Shown here in pieces: positions 17,417-32,800 of a stretch of 64,000 nucleotides of DNA. Numbering within the stretch: position 1 is the first letter of the stretch; each line of letters begins with the position of its first letter. The DNA is from a virus: IMG/VR virus record IMGVR_UViG_3300021959_000022, positions 1-64,000 of that record; one strand, written 5' to 3'. The notes under the pieces are model-generated. The model had not been told where the DNA came from. It worked only from the letters and a program-made list of their open reading frames with translations, and searched no databases. A program made the translations under genes and the position numbers.

Positions 17417-20400
17417 ATGGCTGTAGACACAAGACAAAACACTTTATTATCATCATCTGCCTGGCAGAAGATTTATAGAACATTCAGTGAAACTGATTTC
17501 AAATCATATGATTTTGACACCATCAGACGCACCCTAATAGACTATCTACAAATAAACTATCCTGAATCATTTAATGACTATATAGATTCTTCGGAGTTTG
17601 TTGCACTGATCGACTTGATAGCATACGTTGGTCAGTCTATTTCTTACAGGGTCGACTTAAACGCCAGAGAAAATTTCATCGATCTTGCTGAGCGTAAAGA
17701 GTCAGTGCTGAGATTGGCCAGATTGATTTCCTACCAACCAAAAAGGAACGTGGCGGCATCTGGTTTTTTAAAAATTGATTCGGTCATCACCACAGAATCT
17801 GTGTTTGATGCCAACGGACAAAATCTTGCCAGCACTCCGGTGTTGTGGAACGACATCACCAATGCCAATTGGCAGGAACAATTTAATTCGATATTGAATG
17901 CGGCTCTTAGCAGGGAGCAGTTCATAGGCAAACCACAGGCCGGTGAAACAATCTTCGGCATACCCACAGAAATGTACAGATTAAATTCCGCCAACATCTC
18001 AGAACCATTGTATGGTTTTAACAGAAACATCGGTGGAGTCAACATGCCGTTCGAAGTGGTGCCTTGTAGTTTCTTAAATGAGAAATACATCTATGAAGAA
18101 TCACCTATTCCAGGCAACGGTCTATCATTCATATACAAGAATGATTCTCAGGGTTATGGTTCGGCCAACACCGGTTACTTTTTACATTTCAAGCAAGGGT
18201 CTGTGGGATTCCAAGATTTCACAGTTACTAATGCATCGCCGAACACAGTGGTTGCTATCGATCAAACCAACATCAACAATTCAGACGTATGGTTGTTTGG
18301 CCTTGACGAAAACGGCATAATTGAAAACAGATGGACCAAGGTGCCTGCGATCACAGGCAACAATGTCATCTATAATTCATTGTCACAAAACATCAACAAC
18401 CAATACGCAGTGATCACCAGACCAAACGATCAGGTCAGTCTTGTGTTTTCAGATGGTGTGTACGGCACACTGCCAAAAGGCAATTTCAGATGTGTGTTTA
18501 GAGCCAGCAACAATTTGACATACTCTATACAAAAATCTTCAATGTCGAACATCAGCATCTCTGTGGACTACATATCCAGATCTGGCCAGACCAACACACT
18601 GACCATCAACGCTTCATTGCAAGGCACAGTAACTAATGCATCTCGTTCACAGTCCATACAGGAGATCAAGACTCTGGCACCGCAGTCATACTACACAAAC
18701 AATAGGATGATAACTCCTGAAGATTATCAGATAGTCCCGTTGACAGAGAATCCATCCATTGCGAAAGCAAAGTCGCAGGTTAGAACAAGTTCTGGCATAT
18801 CGAGATTTTTAGATGTTGTAGATCCGACCGGAGTCTATTCACAGACAGATATTTTTGCTGACGACGGAATCCTTTACAGAGATGAAAAAGATCAAACTTT
18901 TGATTTCCAATTCAGCAACAACAATGACATACAACAGATGATCAACACCACACTTACAGATGTGATGAAGTCTGCAACATTTAGACACTTTTACTACAAG
19001 AATTATCCGTCTTTGACATCACCAAACAAGACTTGGAACAGATCAACCATATCCACAAATTCATGTACAGGATACTTCCTTGAAGGATCCACTCCTGTAT
19101 CGGTTGGAGCACAATCAAGTTCCAACTTGAAATATGTCACAGCAGACTCTCTGATCAAATTTACAGCACCTTCCGGTTATCATTTCATGAACAATGGTAC
19201 TTTGATGTTGGGTTCAGCCAATCATCCAAATTCCAGAGATAGTTGGTGGAGCAAGATTGTTTCTGTCGAGGGAGATGGCTCCAACGTGGGGCAAGGCAAT
19301 CTCGGTGACGGCACTGGTCCTATTCAACTTAATGATAATTTGCCAACCACAAGTGTGTTGTCGGAGATTATACCAAAATTTATTACATCTGTCAGCACCA
19401 CACTGTCAGCGTCCATCATCGACAATGTCAAGAATTACAGGAATTTTGGATTATCATACAATTATCTCACATCTACATGGTCTGTGATCAACGAGGACAA
19501 TCTAAACACGGGCACTTTCAGTCTTGCTAATCAGGGATCAACAGCAAACACACAATTGGATTCATCATGGATGATAAGATTTACTACAAATGGCGTTTCT
19601 TACACTGTGTATTACCGTTCCACAGATTATGTTTTCCAATCCAAATCCAGAAATAAGTTTTACTTCGACGAATCAGTCAAGATATATGATCCTACCACAG
19701 GTAAAACCATTAAGGATAAGATACAGATACTTTCCACCAACCTCGGACCAGATCTAACTTCTTCCTTGCAGAGAAACTACGATTGGCAGATAGTTAAAAA
19801 CTTTCAGGGTGTAGATGGTTACTACGATACAAGAAAGATGAAAATTGGATTTTTCGATTCAGATGATGACGGAGTAGTGGATGATCCTGATCTTTTCGAC
19901 ACAGTTGTAGGAGAACTGACATCACCCACATCCAAGTATGTGTTCTTCCAGACAGTGACCAGAAATGGTTTCGAAGAGCAAGATCCTGTGCTGAACAGTG
20001 ATTTTGTTGTGACATCCATAGAAGGTGACATCACTGATCTTAAAGTGTACGCAAATGGTCAAAAATTTTATTTTTCCTCGACTAAAACATTCAAACAGTA
20101 CAACAGCACCACTGGCACACTGACAACCCTGTCTGGATACAGTGCGTACATAGGTAGAGATTCACTATACTACAGATACAACCATGGGGCTCCAAGATCT
20201 CGAAGAATTGATCCTGCTGTGTCAAACATGATAGATGTGTATGTGATGACAAAAACTTATGATCAGGAATTTAGAACCTGGCTTAAAAAGAATCAATCAA
20301 CTACAAAGCCTGTGCCTCCGACCATCGCTACCCTAAACGAAACATATACAGCAAGCTTGAATCAGTTAAAAAGCGTTTCGGATGAAATAATCTTTAATCC

Positions 20401-20884
20401 AGGAAAATACAAATTAGTGTTCGGTCCTGGCGCCGAGTCTGAACTGCAAGCAACATTCAAGATTGTTAAAAATCCTGCCACCAACGTCAGCGACAATCAA
20501 TTGAAATCATCTGTGGTGGAATCGATTAACACTTATTTTAGTTTGGGGCTCTGGGATTTTGGAGACACTTTTTATTTTTCAGAATTAGCCGCATTCTTGC
20601 ATAATTCATTGACACCTGATGTGTTGAGCGTGGTCATAGTACCTGCTCAGGCATCGAGTGGATTTGGTTCATTGTTTCAGATCAACTCTTCGGAGAATGA
20701 AATTTTGATATCATCAGCCACTGTGGATAATGTTGAGATGATCACATCGATAACTGCTGAAAAAATCAAAGCCACAGGCAATGTTGTAGTATCGACTGGT
20801 ACATCATCATCGACTACTGGCACAGCAACAGTAACATCCACAGCAACTTCTAGCAGTTCTAGCAGTTCTGGGGGTTACTACTAA
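17417..20884 (+). CDS. 6: Baseplate wedge protein gp6-like
   Basis: A 1155-residue protein, longer than T4 gp6 (660). The N-terminal 130 residues ([33 protein letters not shown]) are the conserved gp6/baseplate J-like block that forms the inner wedge ring. The C-terminal region has I[13 protein letters not shown] and a Ser/Thr low-complexity tail of about 40 residues. The middle insert is beta-rich. It overlaps the next gene by one base. Confidence 0.88.
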   Translation: MAVDTRQNTLLSSSAWQKIYRTFSETDFKSYDFDTIRRTLIDYLQINYPESFNDYIDSSEFVALIDLIAYVGQSISYRVDLNARENFIDLAERKESVLRLARLISYQPKRNVAASGFLKIDSVITTESVFDANGQNLASTPVLWNDITNANWQEQFNSILNAALSREQFIGKPQAGETIFGIPTEMYRLNSANISEPLYGFNRNIGGVNMPFEVVPCSFLNEKYIYEESPIPGNGLSFIYKNDSQGYGSANTGYFLHFKQGSVGFQDFTVTNASPNTVVAIDQTNINNSDVWLFGLDENGIIENRWTKVPAITGNNVIYNSLSQNINNQYAVITRPNDQVSLVFSDGVYGTLPKGNFRCVFRASNNLTYSIQKSSMSNISISVDYISRSGQTNTLTINASLQGTVTNASRSQSIQEIKTLAPQSYYTNNRMITPEDYQIVPLTENPSIAKAKSQVRTSSGISRFLDVVDPTGVYSQTDIFADDGILYRDEKDQTFDFQFSNNNDIQQMINTTLTDVMKSATFRHFYYKNYPSLTSPNKTWNRSTISTNSCTGYFLEGSTPVSVGAQSSSNLKYVTADSLIKFTAPSGYHFMNNGTLMLGSANHPNSRDSWWSKIVSVEGDGSNVGQGNLGDGTGPIQLNDNLPTTSVLSEIIPKFITSVSTTLSASIIDNVKNYRNFGLSYNYLTSTWSVINEDNLNTGTFSLANQGSTANTQLDSSWMIRFTTNGVSYTVYYRSTDYVFQSKSRNKFYFDESVKIYDPTTGKTIKDKIQILSTNLGPDLTSSLQRNYDWQIVKNFQGVDGYYDTRKMKIGFFDSDDDGVVDDPDLFDTVVGELTSPTSKYVFFQTVTRNGFEEQDPVLNSDFVVTSIEGDITDLKVYANGQKFYFSSTKTFKQYNSTTGTLTTLSGYSAYIGRDSLYYRYNHGAPRSRRIDPAVSNMIDVYVMTKTYDQEFRTWLKKNQSTTKPVPPTIATLNETYTASLNQLKSVSDEIIFNPGKYKLVFGPGAESELQATFKIVKNPATNVSDNQLKSSVVESINTYFSLGLWDFGDTFYFSELAAFLHNSLTPDVLSVVIVPAQASSGFGSLFQINSSENEILISSATVDNVEMITSITAEKIKATGNVVVSTGTSSSTTGTATVTSTATSSSSSSSGGYY

Positions 20885-23800
20885 TGGCAAAATCAACTCG
20901 CCCTTCACATAAACTATTACCACAAACTTTTCAAACCGAAAAGAATAAAAAATTCCTATCCTCCACTCTGGATCAATACATAGAACCATCCACATTGGAT
21001 AAGGTTAATGCTTATGTAGGACAAAAGTATCACAGCAGTTTTAGGAAGGATGACACATATCTTCAAGAACAGAGCAAAGAGAGACAAAATTATCAACTGG
21101 AAACAGCTACAACTTATAAATCTAATGGTTCCGAAATTGATTTCATTGCACCATACATAGATGTGGTCAATGAAATAGGTGCACGCGGTGGTGACAAGTA
21201 CAGACACGACAAACTATGGCAAAGTGATTTTTACTCATATGCTCCGCCGGTAGACGCAGACAAACTCATCAACTTCAGAGAGTATTACTGGATCCCTAAT
21301 GGTCCTATCTCGGTGCAGTCTAACATAGACAACCCCGGAAGTGTGATCACTATTAATGTAACAAATGAAGGTTTAACGGGATGGAAGTTCAACAACAAGG
21401 CCAATGTAAATCCTGACATCACTGTGTACAGAGGCAACACTTACAAGTTTGTAATCAACGCTCCGGGCATGAATTTTTGGATCAAGACAGATTATGGCAC
21501 AGGACGTGACAGCACAGCTAACACAGATTACGTGAACAACAACGGAGCCTCGTCGGGCGAGGTAACTTTGTACATTCCGACGTCGGATTCGTCTACTATA
21601 CCGGAAACTGTTTTATATTACCAATGCGAAGATCATCAACCTATGCAGGGTCGATTAATAATCAAAGACCTTGCCAATGAAAATTTCGACATCCAGGAAA
21701 ACCTTATAGGAGTAAATGGATTCACAGACAGTCTTGGCCTTGTTTATTCATCAGGGCAGAAGATAACATTCCAGGGTGATCCAGTGTCCGACAGACCACA
21801 GACGTTCTACGTTGAAAATGTTGGCAGAAGTATCATGTTGGTAGAGCAGAAAGATCAATTGGTTTATGAGCTTTATGGAATCAGCGAGATTGAACCATGG
21901 GACTACAACGGAGTGACTGGTTGGGATTCCAAGGGTTGGGGCGAAACCATAGGTATAATTGAGTTTCCTGATTACTGGACCATAAACAGAGCATCACAGG
22001 ATTTGAACGCATGGTCCAGAGGCAACAGATGGTTCCACAGATCGGTCATAGAGACAGCCAATCTTAAAAACAATCTTCAAACAACTCTGAATGAAAACCA
22101 GAGAGCCAAAAGACCTATAGTAGAATTCATACCAGGATTGCAACTGTTCAATCACGGTAGCAGAGGCAAGGGAGTTGATTTTGTCGATACCAAGACCACT
22201 GATGCATTCAGCAATCTGCAGGGTGCGTTAGGATTGAGCATTGATCAGACCACAGTGACCGAAGGCTCCACTATCGTGTTTCCTAATGATCCTGAGCAAA
22301 AGAATAAAATTTTTACCGTCAAGTTTGTAGTTCTGGGAGACAGCAGTCTAAGGATCACGTTCGATGATGATTCCACCACTGTGCAAGAGGGACAGAGCAT
22401 ATTCGTCAAAAAAGGTAAAACGCAAAAAGGCAAGACATACCATTACAAAAACGGTGCATGGGTGTCGAGCCAGGCAAAGACAAAGTTGCAACAGAAGCCT
22501 TTGTTTGATGTTTTCGATGATGCCGGAATAAGTTTATCAAAAAATGACACCTATCTGTCGACTACATTTGCTGGTTCCACACTGTTCGAAGTTGCCACTG
22601 ATTCGACTCAAGGAACTCCTGACACTGTGTACAACACAAATGTGATTTACCAAAGATATGGATTGTTGTCGGACATTCAGCTGAATGATTCTTTCAACAA
22701 GGACACATTCCAGCACATAACAGACCAAGGCCTTGAAACATTCAACCTCAGACAGTATTTTTTGAAAGTGAATTCGGGTAGTTCGTACACACTTTCCAAC
22801 AACTGGAAGAAAAATGTAATCGAACATCCTCAACAACGCATAGAAGAATACACAGCCAACAAGGATCAAACAGACTTTGAAGTCAAGGCGTGGAGAAATT
22901 CTGCACAATTGACCGACATCACACTACAAGTTTTCATAGACGGTGAGTTGACCAAAGATTATGTGAGGAAGAACACCAACAAGAACTTGATAGTCCGGTT
23001 GAACAAAAAACAACCACAAGGAACTCAGATAACCATCAAGTCTTACTCTGAGAGAGATTTTCCTACCACAAATGGTTTTTGGGAAGTTCCTGTGACAGTG
23101 GTCGGAAACCCATTGAACAAGAATCTTTTATCTTTCACACACGGTGACATATCTTCACACTATAAGACCGGTGTGCAAAACCACCCCTCATTCACTGGAT
23201 TGGTATCGGGGGCCAACAACAGCAGAGATCTTGACAATGTTTTTGCTTATTCTACTAAATTTTTGCAACATTCCAGCAGTGCACCATTGGCGTCTGTGTT
23301 GACCAGAGATCCTGTTTTGGACATTGTGTCTGCGTTCAGATCTTCGTCCAATGACTATGAAAAAATCAAGAAATCTTTAATTTCAGCTTGCGACACTGTG
23401 ACACTCAACGGCACAGTGGCCGAACAGTTGGACCTACTTTTGTCATACATCAATTCTAACAAAAACAGTTCTATGCCATACTTTTCATCTGACATGTTGG
23501 CATATGGCACCAATAAGAACACACTGTCCTACACAGTAACTGACGCAAACATCACTTCGTATCCTATCACAAGTGCTTTCGATCTGGAAAAATTATCGGA
23601 GAAAAGTGTGTACGTTTACATCAACAATGTGCAGATACTAAACGGAACAGATTATGTGTTTACTGATCTACAAGATTCGACAGCGATCATCGGTGTGGAC
23701 ATAAAAAAAAGTTTGAATGTGGGAGATGTCATCATCATAGACGAATATGTTTCTACACAAGGATCGTACATCCCGGCAACACCCGCCAATCTGGGTTTGG

Positions 23801-26800
23801 CTCCTAAATACACCCCGAGAAAGTTTTTGGATGACACTTATCAATCAGAGGATTCTACAACACAAGGCATCAATGTGATAGAAGGACATGATGGTTCCAT
23901 CACAGTGGCATATGATGATTTCCGTGATGACATATTATTAGAGTTTGAAAAGAGAATATACAACAATATCAAAACTATCTACAAGGATGACATCATCAAC
24001 TTAGAACCAGGCTTCTATAGATTGAATGATTACAGCACTGACCAGTATGACACTTTGATAGCCAGAGAATTTTACACATGGTCGGGCGTGAATGCTATCG
24101 ATTACTCCACTAATTCTACATATGATTCTGGAAACCCATGGACGTACAAATGGACAGGCTATCAAGCCAAGTTCGATGATTCGCAACTCAAGGGTTTTTG
24201 GAGAAGGATATACCACCTATGGTTTGACACAGACAGACCACACACCGCTCCTTGGGAGATGTTTGAATTTTCAGAAAAACCAGAATGGTGGGATTCAGTG
24301 TATGGACCAGCTCCTTACACAGGAGGCAACCTACTGCTTTGGAAACACGTTGAACAAGGGTTCATACCGCAAGGATCGAGAAAAGGATACTACAGGAGGT
24401 ATGCCAGAAACGGAGTCCTTTCCAACATACCAGTAGACGATGCTGGAAGATTGTTGGATCCTGCCAATGCAGGAATCATCAAAGGCGGCACATCATCTGA
24501 ACAACTGCAATCATCTTCTTGGGTTTTTGGAGATTGGGGCCCACCAGAGACTGCATGGAGGAAATCGTCATCATTCAGATTCGCACTACAGATAGCAAAA
24601 TTTTTGGCCAGACCCGGGCAGTATTCAGGATTGTATTTCGACACGTCCAGAATTAAAAAGAACACAATAGATCAATATGTTTACGACGGCAAATATCGAG
24701 ACACCATCACAAACTATGCCCTTCCTTCGGGGACAACTTTAACCGCAGGTTATGTCAATGTGTTGTATGATTATGTCAAAGGTTTGGGTTTCGGCATCGA
24801 TTACATAGCCAATAGGTTATCCAATCTTGATGTGCAGTTGGCCTACAAACTGGGTGGATTCAGCAACAAGGAAAATATGAATGTTGTGGTAGGCAGCTAC
24901 AGTCCTTCTTCGACTAACAAGAGTGTATACATTCCTAAAGAAAATTTCAATTTATACTTGTTTAAAAGTGCACCTATCGACAATGTCAATTACTCGGGTG
25001 TGATAGTTGAAAAATCCGCCGGTGGATACAAACTGAGTGGATACAACAACTTTGATAGATCATTTTCATATTACCCACCTCGGATCAACAACAACAATAG
25101 TGTTGTGGTGGTGGGTGCAACAACAGAATCGTACGTGGATTGGCGAGCGAATGGATTCTATGCTTCCGGATCGGTTGTCAAGAACGGCGGATTCTTCTAC
25201 AGAGCCAACAACAATATTTCCAGCGGACAAACCTTCGAAGAGGACAATTGGAGCAAGATAGGCGCAAGCCTTCCTCTCAAGGGTGGAGTAAGGGTCAACA
25301 AATACAAGGATTACCTGCAGAATGTCGCAACCATAACATACGGCACTGAAGTAAGTTCCACACAGGAAGTGGCCAACTTCTTGTACGGTTATGATCAATA
25401 TCTTAAAACCAAAGGGTTCGTGTTTGACGAGTTTTCAACAGAACTCAACACTCCCATTGACTGGGATCTTTCAGTCAAGGAGTTTTTGTTTTGGAGCACC
25501 CAGGAATGGGAAAATTCAGCAGTCATAACACTTTCGCCGGCATCGGCCAAATTAAAATTCCAGAAGGAAAACACAATTGGTGATGATCTCATAGGCGGTG
25601 ATAATTTTTATACAGTATTACAACAGGATGGATTCCCCATCCAGCCCACAAACTTGTCCACCAACAGAACTAATGGACAATTTGTGATAGAAACCAATCC
25701 AGATGAGGATGGAATCTATAACGCAGACATCAGGGCCATACAGAAAGAACATGTGCTGATACTGGACAACAAGACTTCATTCAAAGATGTGATATATGAT
25801 GACTTGATGGGAGTCAGACAGGACCGTGTAAAATTGGTGGGGTGGAAAACATCCAACTGGAACGGAGATATTTACGCTCCCGGTTACATCGTGGACACTG
25901 CAAAAGTTTATTCCTGGACAACATTTACAGATTACAAGAAAGGCGATGTAATCAGCCATCAAAGCAACACATACGTTGTGTTGAGTAATCATAATTCCGG
26001 AGAAAACTTCAACAATTCTTACTACAGGTTGAAAACAAGTGAGCCGCAAAAAGACCTACTACCGAACTGGGACGCCAAGGCCGAATCGTTTAGAGATTTT
26101 TACTCCTTAGATACAGAAAACTTTGATGCAGAACAACAAAAGTATGCACAGCACTTGATAGGTTTCCAGACCAGAACGTATTGGGAGAACTTGGGATTGG
26201 ATGATTTGACCCAATACAAATTCTACCAAGGAATGATCAAGGACAAAGGCACAATCAAACCCATACAGCGATTCAAGTCTCCGACCACTGTGCAAGATGC
26301 AGTTGAGTACAATGTGTACGAAGAAAATGCTTTCAGAGTGGGAGAGTTTGGGTCATACAGGACAGATCAAAATTATCTCTTTGCTTTGGATGACAAAACA
26401 CACAGACAGCAACAGCAAGTATACAACATCACGCAAAGTGTTGTCGATGACACACAAAATATCATAAATGTTTCAGCATCTGAGATGCAGGACAGACCCT
26501 ACGAATTACAGTTTCCTACTTTTGCAAAATATTCATATGACACACTTAACACCCCGGATCATATTTTCCAGTATCCGATGGCTGGTTATGTACAACCACA
26601 TCAAGCAAAATTTAACGCCTATGACGAATCACAGTTGCTTAATCTTTCAGTCGCAAATATGTTCGAAGGAGATAGGATCTGGTTGGCCAACACTGCCAAC
26701 AAGGACTGGGAGATTTATAGAGCTACGACCATAGACAATTATATAGAATTTTATGAAGCCAGAGATGGAATACTTCAGTTCACCACATATAACCCACACG

Positions 26801-29800
26801 GACTTAATCCCGGAGATTACATTGTGGTCAAGAATTTTGACAATGCCATCGATGGCATCCACAAGGTAACTGAATCACCGGACAGCACAGATGGATTGTA
26901 CAAGTTCAGTGTTCCATTCGTTGAAACATTCGACAGCACAAAGCAAAACGGCACCATCATGAAATTGACTTCTGTGAGACTTTCGAGTGTGGATGACATT
27001 GTAAACATCACTCCCATCAATGGATTTTCAACAGGCGACACCGTGTTTGTTGATAATGGATACAAGACTAACACAGGCTTATGGAAGATATATCAACTCA
27101 ACAACAACTCTGTGTTCGAGAAAAAACAAAAATTTAAGAGTTTAATATCTACAGCGGCAGACACTAATTTTGGTTCTGCAGTGGGAATCAATTCAAACAA
27201 CGGTACAGTATTAGTGATAGGATCACCCAACGAAAATGCCGCGGTGATTTACACAAGGAACTCTGATGCAGACAATTTCAAGCTCAAAAACGAAGTGGTG
27301 TACACATATTTGAATTCAGATTCTTCAGACAAAAATGGCACCAGTGTTGCAGTGTCAGGCGACGGAAACACAGTATACTCTGGTTCACCTTATTCCAAGT
27401 CCATTATGAGATTGAATCTTGCTTCCGCTTACACATCTTTTGTACCCGGACAACTCATATACGGCACAGACAGTGAAGCCACAGGAAGGATCTTGATAAA
27501 CGACACAACAAATAATGTGTTGTATGTCAAGGTAATAAGTGGAGTTTTCACCACAGAAAATTTATGGTTAGAAGATTCGTCCAGTTTGGTATCCATATCG
27601 TCAGTGGTAGGTACCACAACAGAAACTAATCAAGGTTTGGTGCACATTATGACCAAAGATCAGTATGGCAGTTGGGGTATCACCCAATCTGTGGCATCCC
27701 CGACATTAGGCAGCGACGAGTACTTTGGATGGTCTGTGGCTTCTTCGTCTGATGGCACATATCTGTTTGTTGGAGCGCCGTCCAGCACCACACTTGCCAG
27801 TGATTCCGGATTGCATTCAGGCAAAGTTTACGTTTACAAGAAGACAAGCGGCAAGTACATATACAATCAAACACTCACACCAGGCAGTTCATCCCAATCG
27901 ATAGATAAGTTTGGATTCTCCATAGCAGTCAGCGATGATGCTAAGGTGCTCACAATCAGTTCGCCATATTATGATCTCGACTCATCGTCATTCGGCGACA
28001 GCGCCACAGACTCTGGTTCTGTCTATGTTTATAGATTAAACGATGACACTTACTACTATCAAACACAAGAAATAACCAGTCCTAATAATCAAGGCGCCAA
28101 CTTCGGGTATTCAGTGGGCATCAGCGCCACAGACAAGGACTTGTTGATCGGGTCACCACAAACCATAGTAAATGAAAATCCACAAGGCGCTGTGTATTAT
28201 TACAAATTAAATTCATCCTCGCACATCGGGGACGGATCCACAAACGCATTCACTCCAAACTTCACTGTGTCATCTGATACAGTTTCGGTTTCTGTGAACG
28301 GCAACACAGTATATGATTATACCACGTCGGGCAATGTTGTGACATTCGGAACAACTCCTTCGATAGGTGATGCCATAGTGATTTCGCAGTACAAGTTGTA
28401 TCAGACAATCAATCAACCCGTGTACAAAGCCAACAGCAAGTTTGGTCAGCGTGTTGCTGTTGATGGCAAAAGATTAATTGTGCATTCTTTAAATTTCGGA
28501 CCCAAGCAAAAAACAACTTTTGACAAATTTTTGACGGATGGGTCTACTGTGACTGCGGAAACAACATTCGACGGCAAAGCAACTTCATTTGTAAGCACTG
28601 TTTCTAACACCGGCGCCGCATTTGTGTTTTCTAAATTAGATACTAAATTTGTTTACGAATCTGAATTACAACCCAAGGATCTTTCATCCAATGACAAGTT
28701 TGGTTCGGCGCTGGCATCATACAACAGATCGATATTTGTTGGTGCACCCGGCCAGAGCGTGATTGGATCCGGAGACTCCACTTATTCGGGAGCGGGTCAA
28801 GTATATTGGTTTAAAAAACAATCAACAGATGCGAGTGGATGGGAATTGATACAAACTCAACCAACTTTGGTGGATCATAATAAAACTAAAACAGTGCAGG
28901 TTGTGAACAAACAGCGTCCATCATTGATATCAAGATTAGAACACATAGACCCAGCCAAAGGCAAATTATTCGGTAGAGTCGAGCAAAACATATCTTACAA
29001 AACTCCTTACGATCCTGCAGATTACGATTCATGGACACAAACTAACACCGGGCAGGTCTGGTTGGACACTTCCAAGTTTAAGTTTGCTTGGTACGAACAG
29101 GGTGATTTGAATTTTAGATTGTTGAATTGGGGCAAACTTCATCCGAGTTCCACAGTGCAGGCAAATGAATGGACAGAAAGCGAGTACACTCCGGAACAGT
29201 ACAACAACCTTGCAGGAACGCAAGAAGGAGAAAGTTTAGGAATCACAGGAACTGCACAATCAAACTACGTGGCCAAATCAGTTTACGATCCCAATGTGCA
29301 ACAGTTCAAGAACAAATATTTCTTCTGGGTTTCTAACCCAACTGTGTTACCGCAAGTGTTGTTTAGAACAGTCACAGCCAATCAGATTGCACAGTCCATA
29401 ATTGATCCGAAATCATACAGCCAAGAATACAGTGCTGTGGTTAGAGATGATGCACTCTTAGTTTCATACAATCCTAACAGGATAACCAATGAATTGAGTC
29501 TGCGTTTTGAAAACCAAAGCGAGTCTGAGATACAACCACACAAAGAGTATGTTTTAATTTCTGAAAATGACACCACCACAAACATTCCGACACAGCTGAT
29601 TGAAAAAATGAAGGACTCATTGGAGGGCAACGACATAAATGGTAGAACAGTGCCAGACGTCAGTTTCCCATCCACCATGTGGTATGGTATATTGAACAGA
29701 CCGAGACAGTCTATGTTCAAAGACAGATTCGCGGCGTTGCAAAATATGATCGAGTTCGCCAACAAAGCATTGGCAAAAAAACAATACGCTGGCAACAAGA

Positions 29801-32800
29801 CACTGACAAATTGGCTCAAGCAGGAACCATTGCCGAGCAAGATCGTGGAAGGTTACAAAATCAAAGTTGATACTGACACCGATCTCACATATCTAAACAC
29901 AGAAACCTACAACACCAATGACAAAGTCTTGGTTGAATTCGACTCACGTGCCGGCAATCGATGGACCATAAACACTTTCGATGAGAACAGGAAGTTCAGA
30001 ACCACCAAAGTTCAATCATATGACACCAAAAGGTATTGGGAATACACTGATTGGTACGCAAGCGGATACGATTCTACCCTGACTCCTGATTACACGGTGG
30101 CAAATGAGCGTGCAATGAGAACCACCGAATATGCGATAGGCACAATCATAAAGGTCAAATCCAGTTATGATGGAAAATTTAGATTTTACAAGAAGACATA
30201 CAACAGTTTCGACACAATAGCATCCGAGGATGGCACTTTAAAAATCAAAACTAATCTGTATGACACCAGCGGATCTAATCTTGGATACGATGGTGACACA
30301 TATTCTAATAATGTGTTCGATGAAAGAGCAACCACTGAAATAAGATTCTTGTTTGATGGACTGCAGAAGGACATATTCATCGACGCAGACTTGTTAGAAT
30401 TCAACAAGATGTTCTTCACACTCGTAAGATATGCTGAACAAGAACAGAAAAACCTTGATTGGTTGTTCAAGTCATCTTTCGTCAAACTGATCAGCACATA
30501 CAACAAGTTAGAGCAACCACCGGAATTTAGGCTGAACACAACATCGGCTGTCACAGAATTCATCCAAGAAGTGTTGCCATTTAAAACCAAGATAAGGGAA
30601 ACATTAGAACAGCACAAAAATTTAGAAACTCTCGAAGGCGATGTGACAGACTTCGATAACAAATCTTACTATGACAGTCAAAACAAAACTTATGTAGCAC
30701 CAAGAGTATTTGAAGACGACAGCACTTATTTTGATGTGTACAATTACAATCCATGGAAGTTCTATTCAGACAATTACAAGTTTAAAGTAGGATCCATAGA
30801 TGTAGGAACCAAAGGTTCTGGTTACACTTCTACTCCTACTGTCACTATCACAGGCGGAGGCGGTTCCGGAGCTGTCGCAACTGCTGTTGTGAGTGGTGGT
30901 GAAATAACATCGATCAAAGTCACAGCATCTGGCAGCGGTTATACCACAACACCAACAGTCACCCTAACTGGTGGCGATCCAACAACACCTGCTGTTGTGG
31001 CGGCAAGATTGGTCAACAACAAGGTAAGAAGTTTCGACAGCATCATCAAGTTTGATAGATTGAACAGCAACAAAGAAATATCGAATTCTGTGATCAAGGA
31101 ATGGGCTCAGTTCACACCATATGCTGTAAACGACAACATACGAGTTGGTAAAAAAATATACAGGGTACACACAGCATTCACCAGTGACTTGACATATGAC
31201 AAGGACGTGTTGTTGTCTGATTCATCCACGGCTGGATATCTTACTGTGCTCACTGAATGGTCGGCAACAGACAGAATCAATTCATACTATTCGCCTACAG
31301 CGGGAATGGCAGGACTCATCGGTGATGGTTCAACAAACATAGATGCGTATGCACAATTGATGACGGGTTTAGAATATCCTGGCACTAGATTAGTAGGATT
31401 GAAGTTCGAAGAAGGCGAAGGATACGATGTTGAGCCATACGATATTGCAAGATATGACGCAACTGAGCAGGATGTGATTGATCCTACTGAACTAAGAAAT
31501 GTTGACCAAGTGGTTGATTCCAAATCTTTCACCACAACATTGGGCACCAAAGCGGAAGACATTGAAGTAGTAGGCGATGCATTCATTTCAGAATATTCTG
31601 CACATGCACCTGAGGAAGTGTTGCCGGGCGGAGTGTATGACACGCTGGACATGAAAATTTACACAGCACCATCCACGGGCAGTGGAATGATGGCCAGAGC
31701 AACTTACTATGGAGATGGTTCGACCAAGTCGTTCAATGTGCCAGGAAAGATCAGCACCCTGGACAGTGTGAGAGTGTATGTTGACAATCAGTTCAACCAG
31801 GCAGATTCCACAGACTACGAACTCGATGTTGTGGCAAAGACAGTGACATTCAACACTGCTCCTGCTAACATGGCAGTGGTGACTGTACACACGGTGGACG
31901 CATCTGTGGACACGCTGGTAGCAGAATTTGAGTTAGATGGCGATGGCAGTACCACGCAGTTTAATCTTAATGTGTCCAGAGATTCCATCCAACAGACTTA
32001 TGTCACAGTCAACGGAATTAAGACATCGGTCACACTCAACCAACTCACACCCACTTGTGATGACACCACATTTACTGCTGACAACACAAACATCACCGCA
32101 GACGAAACAGGCGACAGCGGCATAACCAAAATTACTTTCTCTTCCGCTCCTGCAGAAGGATCCAAGATATTCGTGCATTTCTTCAATGTTTCCGGAAGCA
32201 TAGCATACAGCGAGATGGTCACCACTGAGTACACAGTGCCGACCACAGGAGCTAACAAAAATAAAGTTTCGCTCAATCCAAGACCTGGATTGATCGGACC
32301 ATACGAACACAAAATCATCGTTGAAGGAGTGTCCGGCACATCATCGACCAACAGATACAGATTGAGTCCACCGGTGGTTAGATATTTCAGCGGAGATGGA
32401 TCCACAAGGACTTTCTTCGTGCCCAACAACAATTTCAAAAAGATTGAGGCAACTGACAGCACGGTCGAAGTTTGGGTGAATGGAATTTACCAAGGAGATG
32501 ACTCTTCAGTCAATTCTGACTACACATTGAACAATGACTCGTCCGATGTTGTAACAGTGACCCTAAACACAGCTCCGGCGGTTGGAGAGACTGTGGCAGT
32601 CATGCTCAAGATAGGACACGATTATGAATTAGACACCAACGCATCAGTTATGACTCTACGTGATGGTTGGTCTTCGATAACTGGCAATGATTCATCGAGC
32701 ATCAACAATGAAAAAATATATGTGACAACTTTTAGAAACCACAACCAGATGAACATGAGAACAGAGCGTTGGGAAGATTACGCATATGATCAAGGTCAGG

